In this document: in pieces, positions 1 through 12,959 of the stretch
Layout: each line of letters opens with the position of its first letter
How positions within the stretch are numbered: the first letter of the stretch is position 1
Assembly (NCBI GenBank): GCA_023375675.1
Contig: JALQBC010000044.1
Coordinates: 219,851-283,850, forward strand
DNA: 64,000 bases
Reading direction: 5' to 3'
Origin: Cytospora piceicola
Lineage: Eukaryota; Ascomycota; Sordariomycetes; Diaporthales; Cytosporaceae
Program-made: the position numbers and the translations under genes
The notes under the pieces: generated by a model
What the model was told of the DNA's origin: nothing
Databases searched by the model: none
The model's input: only the letters and a program-made list of their open reading frames with translations

Positions 1-540
1 CCGAGAAAGCCGATAAGTTTAAAAAGGCTTAAGAGTTCGAGTATTTAACCTTAATAAAATACAGGTAAAGATACGATTAAGTTAAGTAAACTAAATCTTA
101 TACTTTATAAAATAGCTAGACAGATAGTCGGAAGTAAAGGCCTAAAGACTTAATAGCTTTTTATATTTAAGCTTTACTTAATAAATAACCTACTTTCCCG
201 AAACGTTTTTTTAATTAATTAGTATTTATTAATACTATTATTTACTACTTCCTTATACTTATTAATACTAACTTATTATCTATAACTTATTAAAGATAAG
301 TTTTCGGATTTTTATAACTACTATTTTAAAGTATACTAATTAAGTAAATAATTACGTTTATATAACTACAGAATAATATAACCTATACGACTTTAGCTGT
401 CGAACTAGTAATCGAAATATTACTACCTATAATAGTTAGCCGACCTATATTACCCCTTTTCTCTATTACTATAGTTTATAATATAGTATCTACCGAAACC
501 TCTATAGTATAAAGAGTATATAAAAACAGGCCGGCTAAGT

Positions 541-1100
541 TAGTCTTAACTAAAGGTACTAAAGCTTATACCTTCCGAAACTATTTCTGTAGTAAATTAA
601 ACAACGCCGAAGATATCTTAGTCTAGTTTATATATACTATATAAAATATATACTTTAAGCTTAACAGCCTTACGTATACTTTAATAGACTTTAAGCTTAA
701 TAAAAAAGAGCGTTATATCTTAGCCTTCGAGGTTCGAGTAGTAAAGAAAGAGTAAAGCGTTTCGGAGTAAAAGCGTTTAACAAATAAAAAAGAAAGGCTT
801 ATAAAGGTTTTAAACCGTTAGCTTAAAGATAAAGACGTTAGTATATAAAGGAGTAAACAGTATATTTAAAACTAAAAAGTATAAGTCGAAAGTTAAAAAC
901 AACGTATAAACGAATATATATAGTTTATCTTTTAAGCCTTTATAAGGGTCGAGTTTTCGAACGTTTAAGCTAAGTAGGATATAGACGTTACCGAATAGGC
1001 TATTTTAAAGGGTAAAGTAAAGATTTAATAAGTCCGGAAAGCTATAAAAAATTTAGTTAATATTTTAAAAAGTACGAAAGCCGCGAATTAAAAATAACTA
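541..1100 (+). pseudogene. Decayed coding frame, Lys/Gln-rich, unidentified
   Basis: One plus-strand frame reads as a charged, helix-prone protein in which stops are only TAG or TAA. These are the codons expected from RIP of CAG, CAA or TGG. Stretches such as FKLNKKERYILAFEVRVVKK are readable. If the stops were Gln, the second half would be a Lys/Glu/Gln-rich probable coiled coil. No family is recognised. TGA stops are rare in any RIPed sequence, so their absence alone proves little; the codon-position bias is the better evidence. Confidence 0.4.
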
Positions 1101-3547
1101 TACCTTTTTATTAACTTAACTAAAGGCTTATTAAACTACAGTATAAAAAGGTAAATATTCGCCGGTAAAAGGAACTTAAAACTTAAACTAAAAGGTAATA
1201 TTTTATAAGGTATAAAGTAAGATAGATAATATTACTATTTATATTACTACTTAAATAATAAATAGTATAAAATTAATCCTTATAAAAAGATAGGCTTTTA
1301 AAATATCTAAGTAATTTATTACTTTTCTTTATTATATCTATTATTACTATTAATACTGTTATTACTATTATCGCCTTAATAAATATTAGCGATTATCTCT
1401 TTATTATAAAGTACTTAATATATCGTTATTATATTAATAATAGCGTTTATTAGTCTATAGAGTAAAATACTTATCGACTTTATTAAGTTAACTAAGCGTT
1501 TTAAGTTAGCCGGATCGAACTTAGCCGTTATCTTTTTAATAGCCTTAAAAGGCCTACGGTCTGTTATAACTTACTTTTTTAATATACCGCCCTCGGCCGG
1601 TTTAATAACGGTATTAGGTTTTTATATTTAATATACCGGCGCTTAATCTTATTAATATCGGAATATTTAATTATAAAAAAGACTTACTATATCGAACCGC
1701 GCCTTAATACCGAAAACCTTAAAGATATCGATAAAGTCGTCTATAAAAAGGTTTATACCCGTTAACTATCTTCTATTAATAATAGATAAACGTCGGAGCT
1801 TTATATCGAAAGGGCTAGCTTATAAAATAATTTCGACCTTATTAGTTATAGTCGAAAGCTAAGAAGTAGTATAAATTATAGCCGAAAGAATATCTTTTTT
1901 TTTAATATTAGGTATACTAACGCCGAAACGATCGTAAACGTAATCGACTATACGGCTCTTTTAAAAGCTAGCGGTAAAGCGAATAAAAGCGAAGGTATTA
2001 TTAAAACGGCTCTTAAAAACGCTTAGGTTATATATAGCCCGGTAGATAACGTTATCGAAACGGCTATATTTATAGCTACCGGTAATAAAAGGGAGGTTAT
2101 ATACTTTATTCCTTTCCTTAAAGCTACGAAAGGACTTAAACTAATAGTTATAATAATAGCTTAAAAGAGGTAAAGTAAAAGTATTTATTATAAAAGGTAA
2201 AATACCGGTAAAAAGTTAATATATAGCCGATAATAAAAAGCTTAAATTCTTCGGTAAATATATAACTAACAATATACTAAAGTATTATAGAATATTTTAA
2301 ATAATAGTAGCTTAGTTTAAAGTAATAAAGAAACAGGCTTACTATTATACTCGCTTTTAAAAGAATAAGCTTACCGCTTAAAAGCTTTATCTATAGTAAA
2401 CTATTATAGTCGGAAACAGATATAAGTTATAGTTAATAAAGTTATATTATACTTTCTTATTTAATTAATACGCCGTATTAATAATACTTAAACCTTAAAA
2501 AATAAAAGCGAAACGTTATAAACTTAAAGATAACTCCTTTATAATTTAAACGTTAAGGAAAATAAGGTTGTTTATAAGTATAATAGTACGGTAAAACAAC
2601 TATAAGAACTAAACTATTACTTTTTCTATTTAAAAACTAACAGTTATACTATTACTTTTAGCCGAAGAATACTATTCTTTAAAATAAAATAAAAATAAAA
2701 ATAAAAAAGCTATTTAAAACTAAAATAAAAATAAAAAAACTACTTAAAACTAACATTTAAACTAAAAAAAAAACTAATATAAAACTATAAAATAAAAACT
2801 ATAAAATAAAAACTATAAAAAGAAATACTATTATTATAACTATTTAACCTAATATTACCGTACCGTTAAAGATAAGTAACTATTTAAGCCGCTACTCGGT
2901 ATTACTTTTAAAAACTAAAACTTATCTCTTTTATAAGATTTAAAGATTTATATCCTTAGCTTAAAATAAGTAATAAAACCGTATTACGTTTAACAATTAC
3001 TACGTTAAGATAAAATATTATAATAATTTAAAAAGCAAAAGTACTAACGAGATAAGTAGTAACTAATACCTTATAAAGGGTTTTAAAGTTAGCTATTTAA
3101 AACTTCCTTATAAGTTCTATAGTAACTACCGGGATTGTAAAAAGTTTTATAAAAGGGTATAGATAAAAAAAAGGGGTAAGACGTAGTAAGAGCTATACAG
3201 CTTTTAACGTATATTTTTAATAGCGACGGGTTTTATTAGTAATAGTATTTTAGTATATAAGTACTTAATATATAAATATTAAAGGGTTAGCTGCCTTTAA
3301 TACCTTAATACTAAGTTTCTGCGATACGAAATAGTATACTTAAAAGCGGTCTTAAAGCAGATAAAGACGAGGATAGTATAGGTTATTATTATTATTCCGG
3401 TAGTATATTCGCGATTAGGACTATTTAAAACACCTAAGCCTTTATTAAGAAAGCTACTTAAAGCTAACCTTTTAAATAGCTCTTTTAATAAAGGCCTAAG
3501 AGAGGCAGCTAGACTTAATACCTTAATAAAGTATTTAAAGTAGGTAA

Positions 3548-3756
3548 TGTGACGGAACGGCGCGTGGGGCCAGGGGTCACCTGACCTGGCGCCTGTGCAC
3601 AGACCAGGTGACCCACTAGGCCTCGCCGTACCTTAGTATTTAGACCTTTGGGAAGGGCCTTAGCTACGCTTAAGCCTTTCCCTTCCTCTTTAGCCAAAAT
3701 GCTCATACTACATCAGAATTGCAGCTTTGCCTCTATCATTTTGATGCATCGTGACA
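3548..3756. mobile_element. Solo LTR, not RIPed
   Basis: A 209-bp island has ordinary base composition inside the RIPed desert. It begins TGTGACGGAACGG and ends CATCGTGACA, so it has the TG...CA ends of a long terminal repeat with imperfect inverted termini. It is flanked on both sides by GGTAA (3543-3547 and 3757-3761), a 5-bp target-site duplication typical of LTR retrotransposon integrases. Inside is a 10-bp inverted repeat, GGGTCACCTG at 3574-3583 and CAGGTGACCC at 3605-3614. No internal retroelement sequence is present, so this is best explained as recombination between two LTRs. Because it escaped RIP it must be younger than the mutation of its surroundings. Superfamily is unassigned. 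Confidence 0.85.
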
Positions 3757-3989
3757 GGTAATATACTTTACTTTTAGTATTAAACTAAACGTAGCTTTTT
3801 ATATAAAACACTTAGCTAAATACTAAGCTAAATATTTAAATATAGTTTTATAAATCCCTATACTTTATACCGCTACTATTATACTATTAATTCCCCTTTA
3901 TCTACTAAGTAGCTATAAATATTACTAAAATACTTATCGACTATTACGTTAAAAAGCTTTTACGCTTTTAACTTAAGATCTTCTACCGA

Positions 3990-4560
3990 AGGTTTTTAAC
4001 TTTTTATACTTTACCGTACTATAAAAAGTTATAAATAGCCGAAAAGTATATCGACCTTTTAAAGAATAATATCGAAAAGGCTATTAACCGCTTCTTCGAT
4101 ACCCTCGGCCTCGACTACTTTAATAACCTACTTTATAATAAACTTTAAAAAGGTAAGCTAGCTATCGGTTAGTTTTATTACTTTAAAGTTATTAATACGA
4201 TAAAAACTACTAATATCGATATCCTTACTTACTTAACTTTTACTTAGCTTAGTATTATCGATAATATTATAACGATTTACTACTTTAAAAAGTAGACGGA
4301 AAACCGCCGGCAGATAGTTTATAAGTTCCTCCGAATTATAAGAAAAGGCTTAACGTTTAAGCCTAAGTAAATCTTTAACGTTATAAACCCCGAAGATTTA
4401 ATAAATATCGACTACCTCCCGGACAGTATTACGTAAAAGAATAATAAGTTTTTATAAGTATAAAATAATATTAAAGATAAAGATAGGGAAGAGAATAAAA
4501 AGGATAAAGAAAAAGAGAAAGAAAATAAAGACGAAGACGAAAACGAAAATAAAGATAAAA
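3990..4560 (+). pseudogene. Decayed coding frame with acidic/basic tail, unidentified
   Basis: A plus-strand frame shows codon-like third-position C and G and reads as a largely helical protein (for example AEKYIDLLKNNIEKAINRFF). It is followed by a low-complexity tail of Lys, Glu, Asp and Asn at about 4470-4570. In-frame stops are TAA or TAG, as RIP of Gln or Trp codons would give. A decayed transposon gene such as a structural (gag-like) gene is possible, but I see no diagnostic motif such as a zinc knuckle. Confidence 0.35.
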
Positions 4561-6479
4561 GTAAAGACAATAAATTATAAAGTCTTACTAGTAAGATAAA
4601 GCTAACTAAAATAAGTAAAAAAACTAGTTTTATAACCTATTTATATAAGATAAGGATTATATAGGCTAAATAGTATATAACCTTTATAAAATAATAGTAA
4701 ATATATATAAAACTTTACTTTTAAAAAAAAGCTTATATAAAACTAGTAGATCTTACTAAAGTCTAATTTTATTTCCGGAATAGCTATTAACCTCTATATT
4801 AATATAAACACCTTTTAAATCCTTTAAAACTATAATACAATTAATACCCTTACCTACGCTCTTATTATACTAGCTATTCGGCCTAATTAGTTTAATAAGG
4901 TAATATAGGTAACAACTACCGTATTATACGTTATTACTATAAAAAGCTAGTAGACAGTATTATCTATAAGAGGATATTTATATAATAGTAGAATCTTTAC
5001 CGCTATATATATATATAATATTAAAGATAGCCGAAGGCTATTAATTATACTTTTATTATTATTAGGTTTAAAGTATTACGTCGGATTACTTTATCGTTTA
5101 TTATACCGCTTTATACCTTTATACTCTGCCCTTCGCCCCCTATACTACCCCGCTTTTTACTTTAAACGCTACCTTATATCTTAATTAATAGCCTATTTAA
5201 CCGGCTAGCTTAACCTTTCAACCCGGACCTTTTAAAACGCTATTAAAACTACCGCGGTAACTACTACAATACCTTACCTACGTATAATATTAAAATCTTT
5301 AAAAAGGCTTATTAATAAAAAGATATCGCTTAACTTATATATAAAGCTAAATAACGGTTAAACCGACGTATTATAAAGCTTATAAGCTTATAAAGCGTAG
5401 TAAACCGTTACGTTAATACTTACGTGTTTTTAACCTTAAACTAAGCTGTTATACTACTTAAGGTTTTAACGTAAAAGTTTAAGCTAGTAGTATATATTAA
5501 GATCTCGTCGTTATACGTTATCTATAAAAAAGGTAATTATATTACGTTTCTGTTTAAAACGTAAGCTTAGTTCTCGACTTAGCTTTATAACAGTATTTAG
5601 TTTAATAACTTTATCGAGTATAAGCCGTTTATTAAATATAATAAAAGCTATACGTATTATAACTTACTATATATTAACCCGAACTATATTATATAAAAGC
5701 CGTATAATATTAACTAATTTAAAATAAAGTACTACGATTATACCTTTATACTTTATCGGAGCAGTCTTCTTATTCTAGTAAAATACTTAAAATATAACCT
5801 ACCTTATCTCTTTTAAGTAAGTTTTATACCTGTTTATATATTATAAGCCTTAGCTAATATAATAATATATATCTCTTATAATATTCGAACGCGTTTCGTT
5901 TTAAATTTAAATACTTAAAGACGCCTATAGGCTATTAAAAAGTCTTACCCTTAAACGCCTACGGTAGTATACCTTTTTTACGTTCGAAGCTATACTACCT
6001 CTTTAGTTCTATAAAAGCTTTACCGTTATATTAAACTTACGTTACGTTTACCGGGCTAAAGTATATATAAAGGTCGACCGGCTTTAGCTTATCTACTCTT
6101 TCTACTTTACGGTTAAATCTTTTATATAAGTCGTAGCTTATTAAAGACACCTACTCTTCTGTTATACCGAGTAATCGAAGACTAGCCGGCTATTAAAAGT
6201 CTAACGTTTAACAGCTAGCTAATAGGTATACTTTAAAACGTAGCTTAAGCCGTTTTTAAATAAGCCGACGATAAAGAAGGTCTAATAGGCTTTATAGCCG
6301 GGGTTTTAGTAGCGCTATATAAAGGCGTAGCGTTTAAAGAAGTAAAGGCTATAGGTCCGAAGTTTCGAATTATAACGTTTCGAGGATTTAATTAATTAAG
6401 TATTATCGTATCGTTTAAAGTATTTTATTTAAGTATTAATAAGACCTTTTTTATTAAATAGCACCTTTTAAGTTAATAC

Positions 6480-6910
6480 GTCGCTATTATCTGCCCGCTA
6501 CCTACGCCGTTACCTACGCTACTACCTACGCTACTATCTACGCCTACGCCTACTGCCTACACTATTACCGTCGCCGTCGGTTAATCGCCTGCTATTACCG
6601 TTGCCTAATATTGTTATTTACTACCTACTGCCTACTACTACTACTACTACTACTACTACTGTCTACTGTCTACTGCCTACGCTTATACTTACGCCTACGC
6701 CTACTGCCTACTACCTACTGCCTACGCTATCGTTATCGTTATCGCTATTAGTTAATCGCTTACTATTACCGTTACCTAATTATTATTTAATACCTTGTCT
6801 ACTGTTTACTATCTACTACCTACTACCTACGTTATCGCCGTCGTCGTCGTCGTTACTATCGGTTAATTACCTACCGTTACCGTTACTTAATACCGTTATT
6901 TACTACCGAG
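6480..6910. repeat. CTACGC/CTACTGC-type short tandem repeats with (CTA)n core
   Basis: The segment is built from loosely repeated CCTACG, CCTACTG and CTACC units, with a pure CTA run at about 6632-6660 and GTCGTCGTC near 6840. An apparent 112-residue ORF across it is only a translation of the repeat. It was probably a minisatellite before RIP. Confidence 0.7.
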
Positions 6911-8969
6911 TAGTAATTACTATCGACTTAAAAGTATAGTATTTAGATATATATCTTAATTACCCCCCTTATAGTCCTTTCGACCTTAGTTTACCCTGTA
7001 GCACGCTACGATAGGCTTTATTATATAAATTACAATCCCGATAAATTCATTTTATATAAACGATTAAAAAATCGACTTACCGCTATTAAACTTATTTTTA
7101 TAAACTACTATAGAAAGTGTTTATTTACTTTAAAGATAAAGTAACCGACGTTACTATAATCTGTCTTATTTTAACTAAATAAAATCTATTTAATAATAAA
7201 AGCAGCTAATATATTACTATAGTTTCTTAACGTTACGGCCTTATCTATCCCCGCTACTAAAGGCTACGCCTTTATATAAGATATTAAAACCGAAACGTCT
7301 TATTTAGTCGGCTATCCTATTTATAGCATTATATATTTAGTCGGTATTACACGCGATAATACTAAACTACTGCCGGGCCGTTTCTTAAACGATATTAAAC
7401 GTTACCTTAGCTTCGTTTTTAATTTAAGCCGTTTATTTATTAACCTCTATAATAGCCTTAAAGAATATACGTATAACCTCTTCCGCGTTCTAATCCTCTC
7501 CGTTACCTTTTAAAATTAAAGTAACCTCGAGGTACTTTTCCTCGATTACTTTAACAAAGTCGACTAAAAAGTTTTAAGCCCGGCCCGGGTTCTTTATAAT
7601 AAAACCTATAAAAGTAATAGGTACTTTATCCTGCCTTTAAGGCTTTTAAGGTTATATAAAGCTTTATACGATCTTACTTATAAAGTTAAGAATAAATACG
7701 TTTCAGGGTAAAGCTATAGCTAAAAACCGATAATATAAACTATATAAAAATATCTCTTATATCCGATACTAATAAGGATAATATAAGCTTGCTTATTTAT
7801 CTTTAATATAAATTCTAATATACGAATAAAAAGCCCGGCGACGTAATAGTTAGCTTATTAAAAGTAAAGATACCGGTATTATAAAGGGTAAAGGTATCGT
7901 TTCTCTTTTATAACTAAATCTCGGCGATAGTACTTAGCTAACGTTTAATAATTTTAAAAATAATACCTTAAAAAACTTATACTTTAATAACGTTACTATC
8001 GAGCTATAAACCGTACTTCTCCTTTCTATATATATATATAAGCTTTACGTTTATCTTTAAAGCCTTACTTATATTTTCGTATACTATTTTAAAAAGACTA
8101 TATAGTATTTTTACGTCGTATATAATAATATATAGTAGTAGCTTTTTTTTAGTCTACTTATCTTAGCTAGTTCCGGGCTTCGAAAGTATACACTCTTTAT
8201 AGTATAAGTATAAATCGGAAAGGTTTTAATAGTTAAGGTAAGCCTTTATTAAAAGTAGTATAATATATTTCTAGCTAGAAAATATATCGGGCCGAAAATA
8301 AGTATACTCGAAACAGCGGTATATAAACGTTATTAACTAAAACCTAAGTTAATATACGTAAACGCTATAAATAATAGGCGGGATAGCTTTTTATATTATT
8401 TATTTACTTAGTCTTCGGCCTATAAACGTTTAGTTTTTAGTTAACGCTAAATAGTAATATATATATATAAAGTAATATATATATATAAGATAGTAGTAAT
8501 AGTAATAATATCGGTATCGGCTCGGGTTTATCTTTATACTATAGCTATAATAATAGTAATATTAGTATCGACGGTTTAGTAAAAAGGTAGCTTTATACCT
8601 TTAAGCTAAGATTTTATATTTATATAAACGATTACTACTTCCGATAAATAATCTTAGCTTTATATCCGATAGGTTAAAAGGGCTATATACTTATTTCGGA
8701 TATATACTTAAATAGTATATCTTATACTACTATAATCCGTTTAAATCAGGCTTTAAAAGATATTAATAATAAACTTAATCTTCTTTACTAAATATCGCCT
8801 CTTTAGCTATTACTTTAACATTTAATAAATATACTTATAGCCTTCCCTATCTCTCTTTTTCTATAATATTATTTAAATAGGTTACCTTACTTTAATAGTA
8901 TAAAAATAAAAGCTTCTTATAATTCGTACTTTCGCTTTTTAGTCGTTTAGTTTTTAAAAAAAAGCTTTC

Positions 8970-9045
8970 GTTTTAGTTAATATTAAAAGGTATAAACGAA
9001 ATTAGTATATAAACTATTAACACCCTTTAATACTAACTGCTACTA
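8970..9045. repeat. Inverted pair of the AAAAGGTG terminal motif
   Basis: A plus-orientation copy (TTAATATTAAAAGGTATA, about 8973-8990) and a minus-orientation copy (CACCCTTTAATACTAACTG, about 9020-9040) face each other across roughly 30 bp. The same motif recurs at about 11,120, 11,175, 12,025, 12,560, 23,623 and 23,670. Confidence 0.5.
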
Positions 9046-9479
9046 GCTATTAACTAGTAATTCTAATCTATTCTTAAGGTTTATTATTATAGTCTTTAAG
9101 GTTATTAATTATACCTATTAAATTCTAAATAAACGTCGTATTAACGTAATTAAAAACCGTATTAAATATAATACAGTCTTTTCTCGTATTTACTATTAAA
9201 TATAAATAACGTAATTACCCGAAATTAAACTTTAATTCCTATAGTTATTTACTATTACCGATATATAACAGAAGTTTATTAAACAACCTTATAACTGTCT
9301 ACTAACTTCTTATAAGAAACTTATTATTAAATACTAGCTTTCTTTTAAATATAAAAAAAGAAGGGAAAGCTCCGATACTTACTATAGTCGCTTTTAACAC
9401 CTCCTTATAATACGGTTAATTATATTATAAATTATATTCTTTATATTATATACGGCCTTTACGTTAAATACTTTATAGC

Positions 9480-10850
9480 TTAAAAAAAAAAGAACTACCT
9501 TATACTATCGAGCTTAAAAACTACTCCCGATCCCCTTCCTTATAACTATTATACCGAGACTAAAAACCCCCTTAGTAATAACTACTATATTAAGACTAAA
9601 GACCTCTTTAATAATAGCTATTATATTAAGACTAAGGACTTCCTTAGTAATAGCTATTACACCGAGACTAAAGACCTCTTTAATAATAGCCTTTACACTA
9701 AGACTAAAGACCTCTTTAATAACAGCCTTTATACTAAGACCGAGGACCTCCTTAATAATAGCCTTTATACTAAAACTAAAGACCTCTTTAGTAATAGCTA
9801 CTATACTAAAACTAAAAACCTCCTTAGTAACAGCCTTTACACTAAGACTAAAGACCTCTTTAATAACAGCCTCTATACTAAGACCGAAAACCTCTTTAGT
9901 AATAGCCTTTACACTAAAACCGAAGACCTTTTTAATAACAGCCTTTATATTAAAACCGAAGACCTTAGTAATAACCTTTATACCAAGACTAAAAACCCCT
10001 TTAATAACCTTTACTATAGCCTTTAAATAATACCGGATAGTTAACTATTTATAAGCGTTTACCTCTTATACGAAATTATTAAAAAAATTACCGAAATATC
10101 TATCTCGAGCAAGTTCTTTAATATATACTTAAAAGAACAGTTCTCTCTCTTACTTTTTACTTAAACAAACAGCTCTTTCCGACAGGCTTATATATAAAAG
10201 GCCGGATATACTCTTTCGACAGAAACGATAACTTATAAAAAAAACGAGTAATAAAGTATATAAACACTAAATAACGTATTTCCTATAAACTAACAATTTT
10301 ATAATAAATATAATAAACCTACGTTAACTAACCGAGTACGATATACTCTTTATCGATATAAACGAGTACTTATACTAAAGTAATACTTTTACGCTAGTCC
10401 TTTAAAATACAACGGCTATTATTAAGATCGTCCTATATAAACTTATAAAATTATCTAACTAGTTTATTATACTTAAAAGCCTATTAAACCTAAAAGAAGT
10501 AGTGTTAATATACCTTATAAAGCCTTACTTTAATATATATATAAGCCCCGAGGTAGATAATAGACTGCTATATCTTATAAATATAACCTTCTATACCGAG
10601 TAATAAGGGTTTATAAAGTAGTTTTAAAACCCTTTTTTACTAAATACTATAACGTTTAATAGCGAAAACCTTATTAGCTTTATACTTATACTTTATAAAG
10701 ATATTTAAAGTATCGAGTATAAGCTTAAGACGTAGTTTTTTAAAAACTAGCTTAGCTTAGCCTTCGAAAAAGAAAAGCTTCTTCGAGTTTATAGCTATAC
10801 CCTTTAGCCTATTAACCTCCCGGATTTTATTAAAATATAAAAGAATAAAA
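9480..10850 (+). pseudogene. RIPed gene relic with 13 tandem 12-residue repeats
   Basis: From 9556 to 9984 the DNA is a tandem array of 36-bp units (starts 9556, 9592, 9628 and so on to 9952, the last a 33-bp unit), followed by a partial unit at 9985. Every unit is in one frame and none contains a stop. The consensus is KTKDLFNNSLYT, varying to TEDLL, SNSYY and similar. The frame is open from 9484 to a TAA at 10,024-10,026, which may itself be a RIPed CAA. Codon-like sequence continues to about 10,850 with scattered TAA/TAG. Variation among units is mostly C/T at third positions, so RIP here was largely synonymous, which explains survival of the frame. No ATG remains. The product is unknown; a repeat-bearing surface, structural or transposon protein are all possible. 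Confidence 0.6.
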
Positions 10851-11117
10851 TTACCCCTTTCTAAAGTTAAGGCAAGTATAACTAAAGTATATTATCTTAA
10901 GCGTTCTAAACTCTTTATTATATTAAGTTAACGTTATATAGCGTTTTACTTTACTTAAGATTTAAGAGAACTAAGGAATTAAAGTAATATAAATAGTATA
11001 ATATAAATAGAAAGTATATACTTAAATACCTAAATACTTAAGACAGATTTAATTATTTTTAAAAACTAATATAAACTAATAAGCTAATTTAATATAATAC
11101 GAAAGTTAGTATCTCTT

Positions 11118-11290
11118 ATCTTAGTTAGTATTAAAAGGTGCCGATAGTCTATAGGTCGATTAAATATACCTTTTAGTATTAACTGCTAACTACCGTTAGT
11201 TAAAAGCTAACAGCTAACAGTTAAAAGCTAACAGTTAACAGTTAGTAGTTAGCAGTTAATAGTTATAGCTTTTATTATCTTAGCTGTTAA
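11118..11290. repeat. Inverted AAAAGGTG motif pair plus CTAACAG repeats
   Basis: TTAGTATTAAAAGGTGCCG (about 11,123) faces TACCTTTTAGTATTAACTG (about 11,170) across a short spacer. This is followed by alternating GCTAACAG, GTTAACAG and TTAGCAG heptamer-like repeats to about 11,280 that can fold back on themselves. Confidence 0.55.
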
Positions 11291-12019
11291 TTAGCCTTTA
11301 TATAAGAGATAACACGTAATTTAGCCGTATATATATAGTACTTTAACTAAGCCTATTTATTAAAATAAACCTCCGTTCGACATTTCGTTCGTTATTAATT
11401 AAGCTACTTAAGCGAATTTAGTACTATATTTAAAGTCTTTTAATTACCGGTAAAATTACTAATTACTAATTATTAATCTCGACTACTAGCTAGTATTAGC
11501 TATAGCTAGATGTTAACTATTAATTATTAGCCGTTATTACTAATATAATTACTAAAACACTAAAATATTATAATATTTAGTAAATATATACTATATACTT
11601 ATAAGGTTAGCCTTATTTACGTAAGATTACGATAAAGTAGTATAAGTCCCGGCTTATAGATCTTGCTCGGTAAGTTTAATTCTACTTAATTTAATAAAAG
11701 GCAGGCTTAAAGATTAAAGCGAGTTAGTTCTTTATTATATACTTTATATACGGCTTTATAAAGCTATAAAGATAGCCGCCGAGCTTTAATTACTTAGCAA
11801 TTTATAGCCGAAGACAGCTATATTATAAATAGCCTTACTATTTACTCTCTTACCGTTAATTAACTATATATTAATTATATAGAGATAATATAAATTAATC
11901 TGTTTAGCCGGTCGTTTTTATATATAAAAGTAGAGTATATATAAGTATAGGTTATCTAATATATACTTTCTAATCCTTATAATCTTATTAAAAATACCTT
12001 TACCTAACTATAGATTTTA

Positions 12020-12580
12020 GTAGCAGTTAGTATTAAAAGGCGTAAATAGATTATACCGTAGGTTCGAAAGTATACTTACTTTAAATATTTACTTTAAACT
12101 TACAGAGTTTACTTACCTTAAACGTCTTAAAGTATATACGCCTACGTTAAAAGATAAGTTTAGTAGCTATAAGTCGATTTATTACGTTTACTATATAAAT
12201 TAATTAGTCGGCTTATATAAACGTATACCGGAGCCTACCGTAACGTATATCGAGGTAAATATATATCGGAGGGACTATAAAAGGGCCGATAAGAAAGTAG
12301 ACTCGAATAACGATATATAACACTTAAAGGCTTTAATACCTATACTATAAGGGGTTTAGTCGGCTAAATTAACTAACGGTAGTAATATTAATAATAATTC
12401 CTAATAGTATATAGTAAGTAATAACCTATAGGTAAAGCTATAAGCAGTAGGTAATAAGCAGTAGGTAGTAGGCAGTAGGTAGTAGGCAGTAAGCAGTTAG
12501 CACTAAATAGCGCTAATAGATTAATTAGTAGTACTATATAGTGCTATTAATTAGTTTATTCGCACCTTTTAGTATTAATT
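12020..12580. mobile_element. Putative short inverted-repeat element (MITE-like), RIPed
   Basis: The left end, AGTTAGTATTAAAAGGCG (about 12,022), and the right end, CGCACCTTTTAGTATTAATT (about 12,556-12,575), are inverted copies of the motif seen at several other places in this block. The interior of about 530 bp has no coding signal. A GTAGGTAGTAGGCAGTA-type run lies at about 12,445-12,490. A clear target duplication is not visible, so the boundary is provisional. Confidence 0.45.
12155..12305. repeat. Diverged direct repeat, copy 1
   Basis: This resembles 12,727-12,875. Both contain AAGTTTAGTA, TATAA.TCGATTT, GCCTACCGTA.CGTAT and ATATCGGA..GACTATAAAA in the same order and orientation. It is an old duplication that has diverged, largely by transitions. 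Confidence 0.5.
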
Positions 12581-12726
12581 AAGGCGAGAACTGTATTATA
12601 TAGTTTTATTATAAGAATATTAGTAGTTTATAAAGCTATTTATAAGTTAAACTTAAGTAAATAGTTAAGTAAATAACTATAGACTTACGAAAATAACTAT
12701 CTTCTTCTAATATATATATACTAAGA

Positions 12727-12875
12727 GATAAGTTTAGTATATATAAATCGATTTTTTATAATCCTTATATAAAATAATTTATCGGCAATAAAAAAGTATA
12801 TACTTAAGCCTACCGTAGCGTATTATATTATAAACCTATATCGGAAAGACTATAAAAAAGCGTTCGAATTAAAGG
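12727..12875. repeat. Diverged direct repeat, copy 2
   Basis: Second copy of the repeat at 12,155-12,305, in the same orientation. The spacing places the two copies on either side of the right end of the putative MITE-like element. Confidence 0.5.
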
Positions 12876-12959
12876 AAGGATACTAAAGATAGAATTAAAA
12901 GTAATAACTTAGACAGGGCTGTTTAGCTTATTAAACACCTTATTCTTAAACGTAACCTT

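Noticed and set aside
3515..3706. 63-residue minus-strand ORF
   Set aside because: It spans the solo LTR and RIPed flank; composition follows the LTR, and nothing suggests a protein.
6601..6939. 112-residue plus-strand ORF
   Set aside because: It is a translation of CTA/CTACTG repeats, Leu/Thr/Tyr low complexity.
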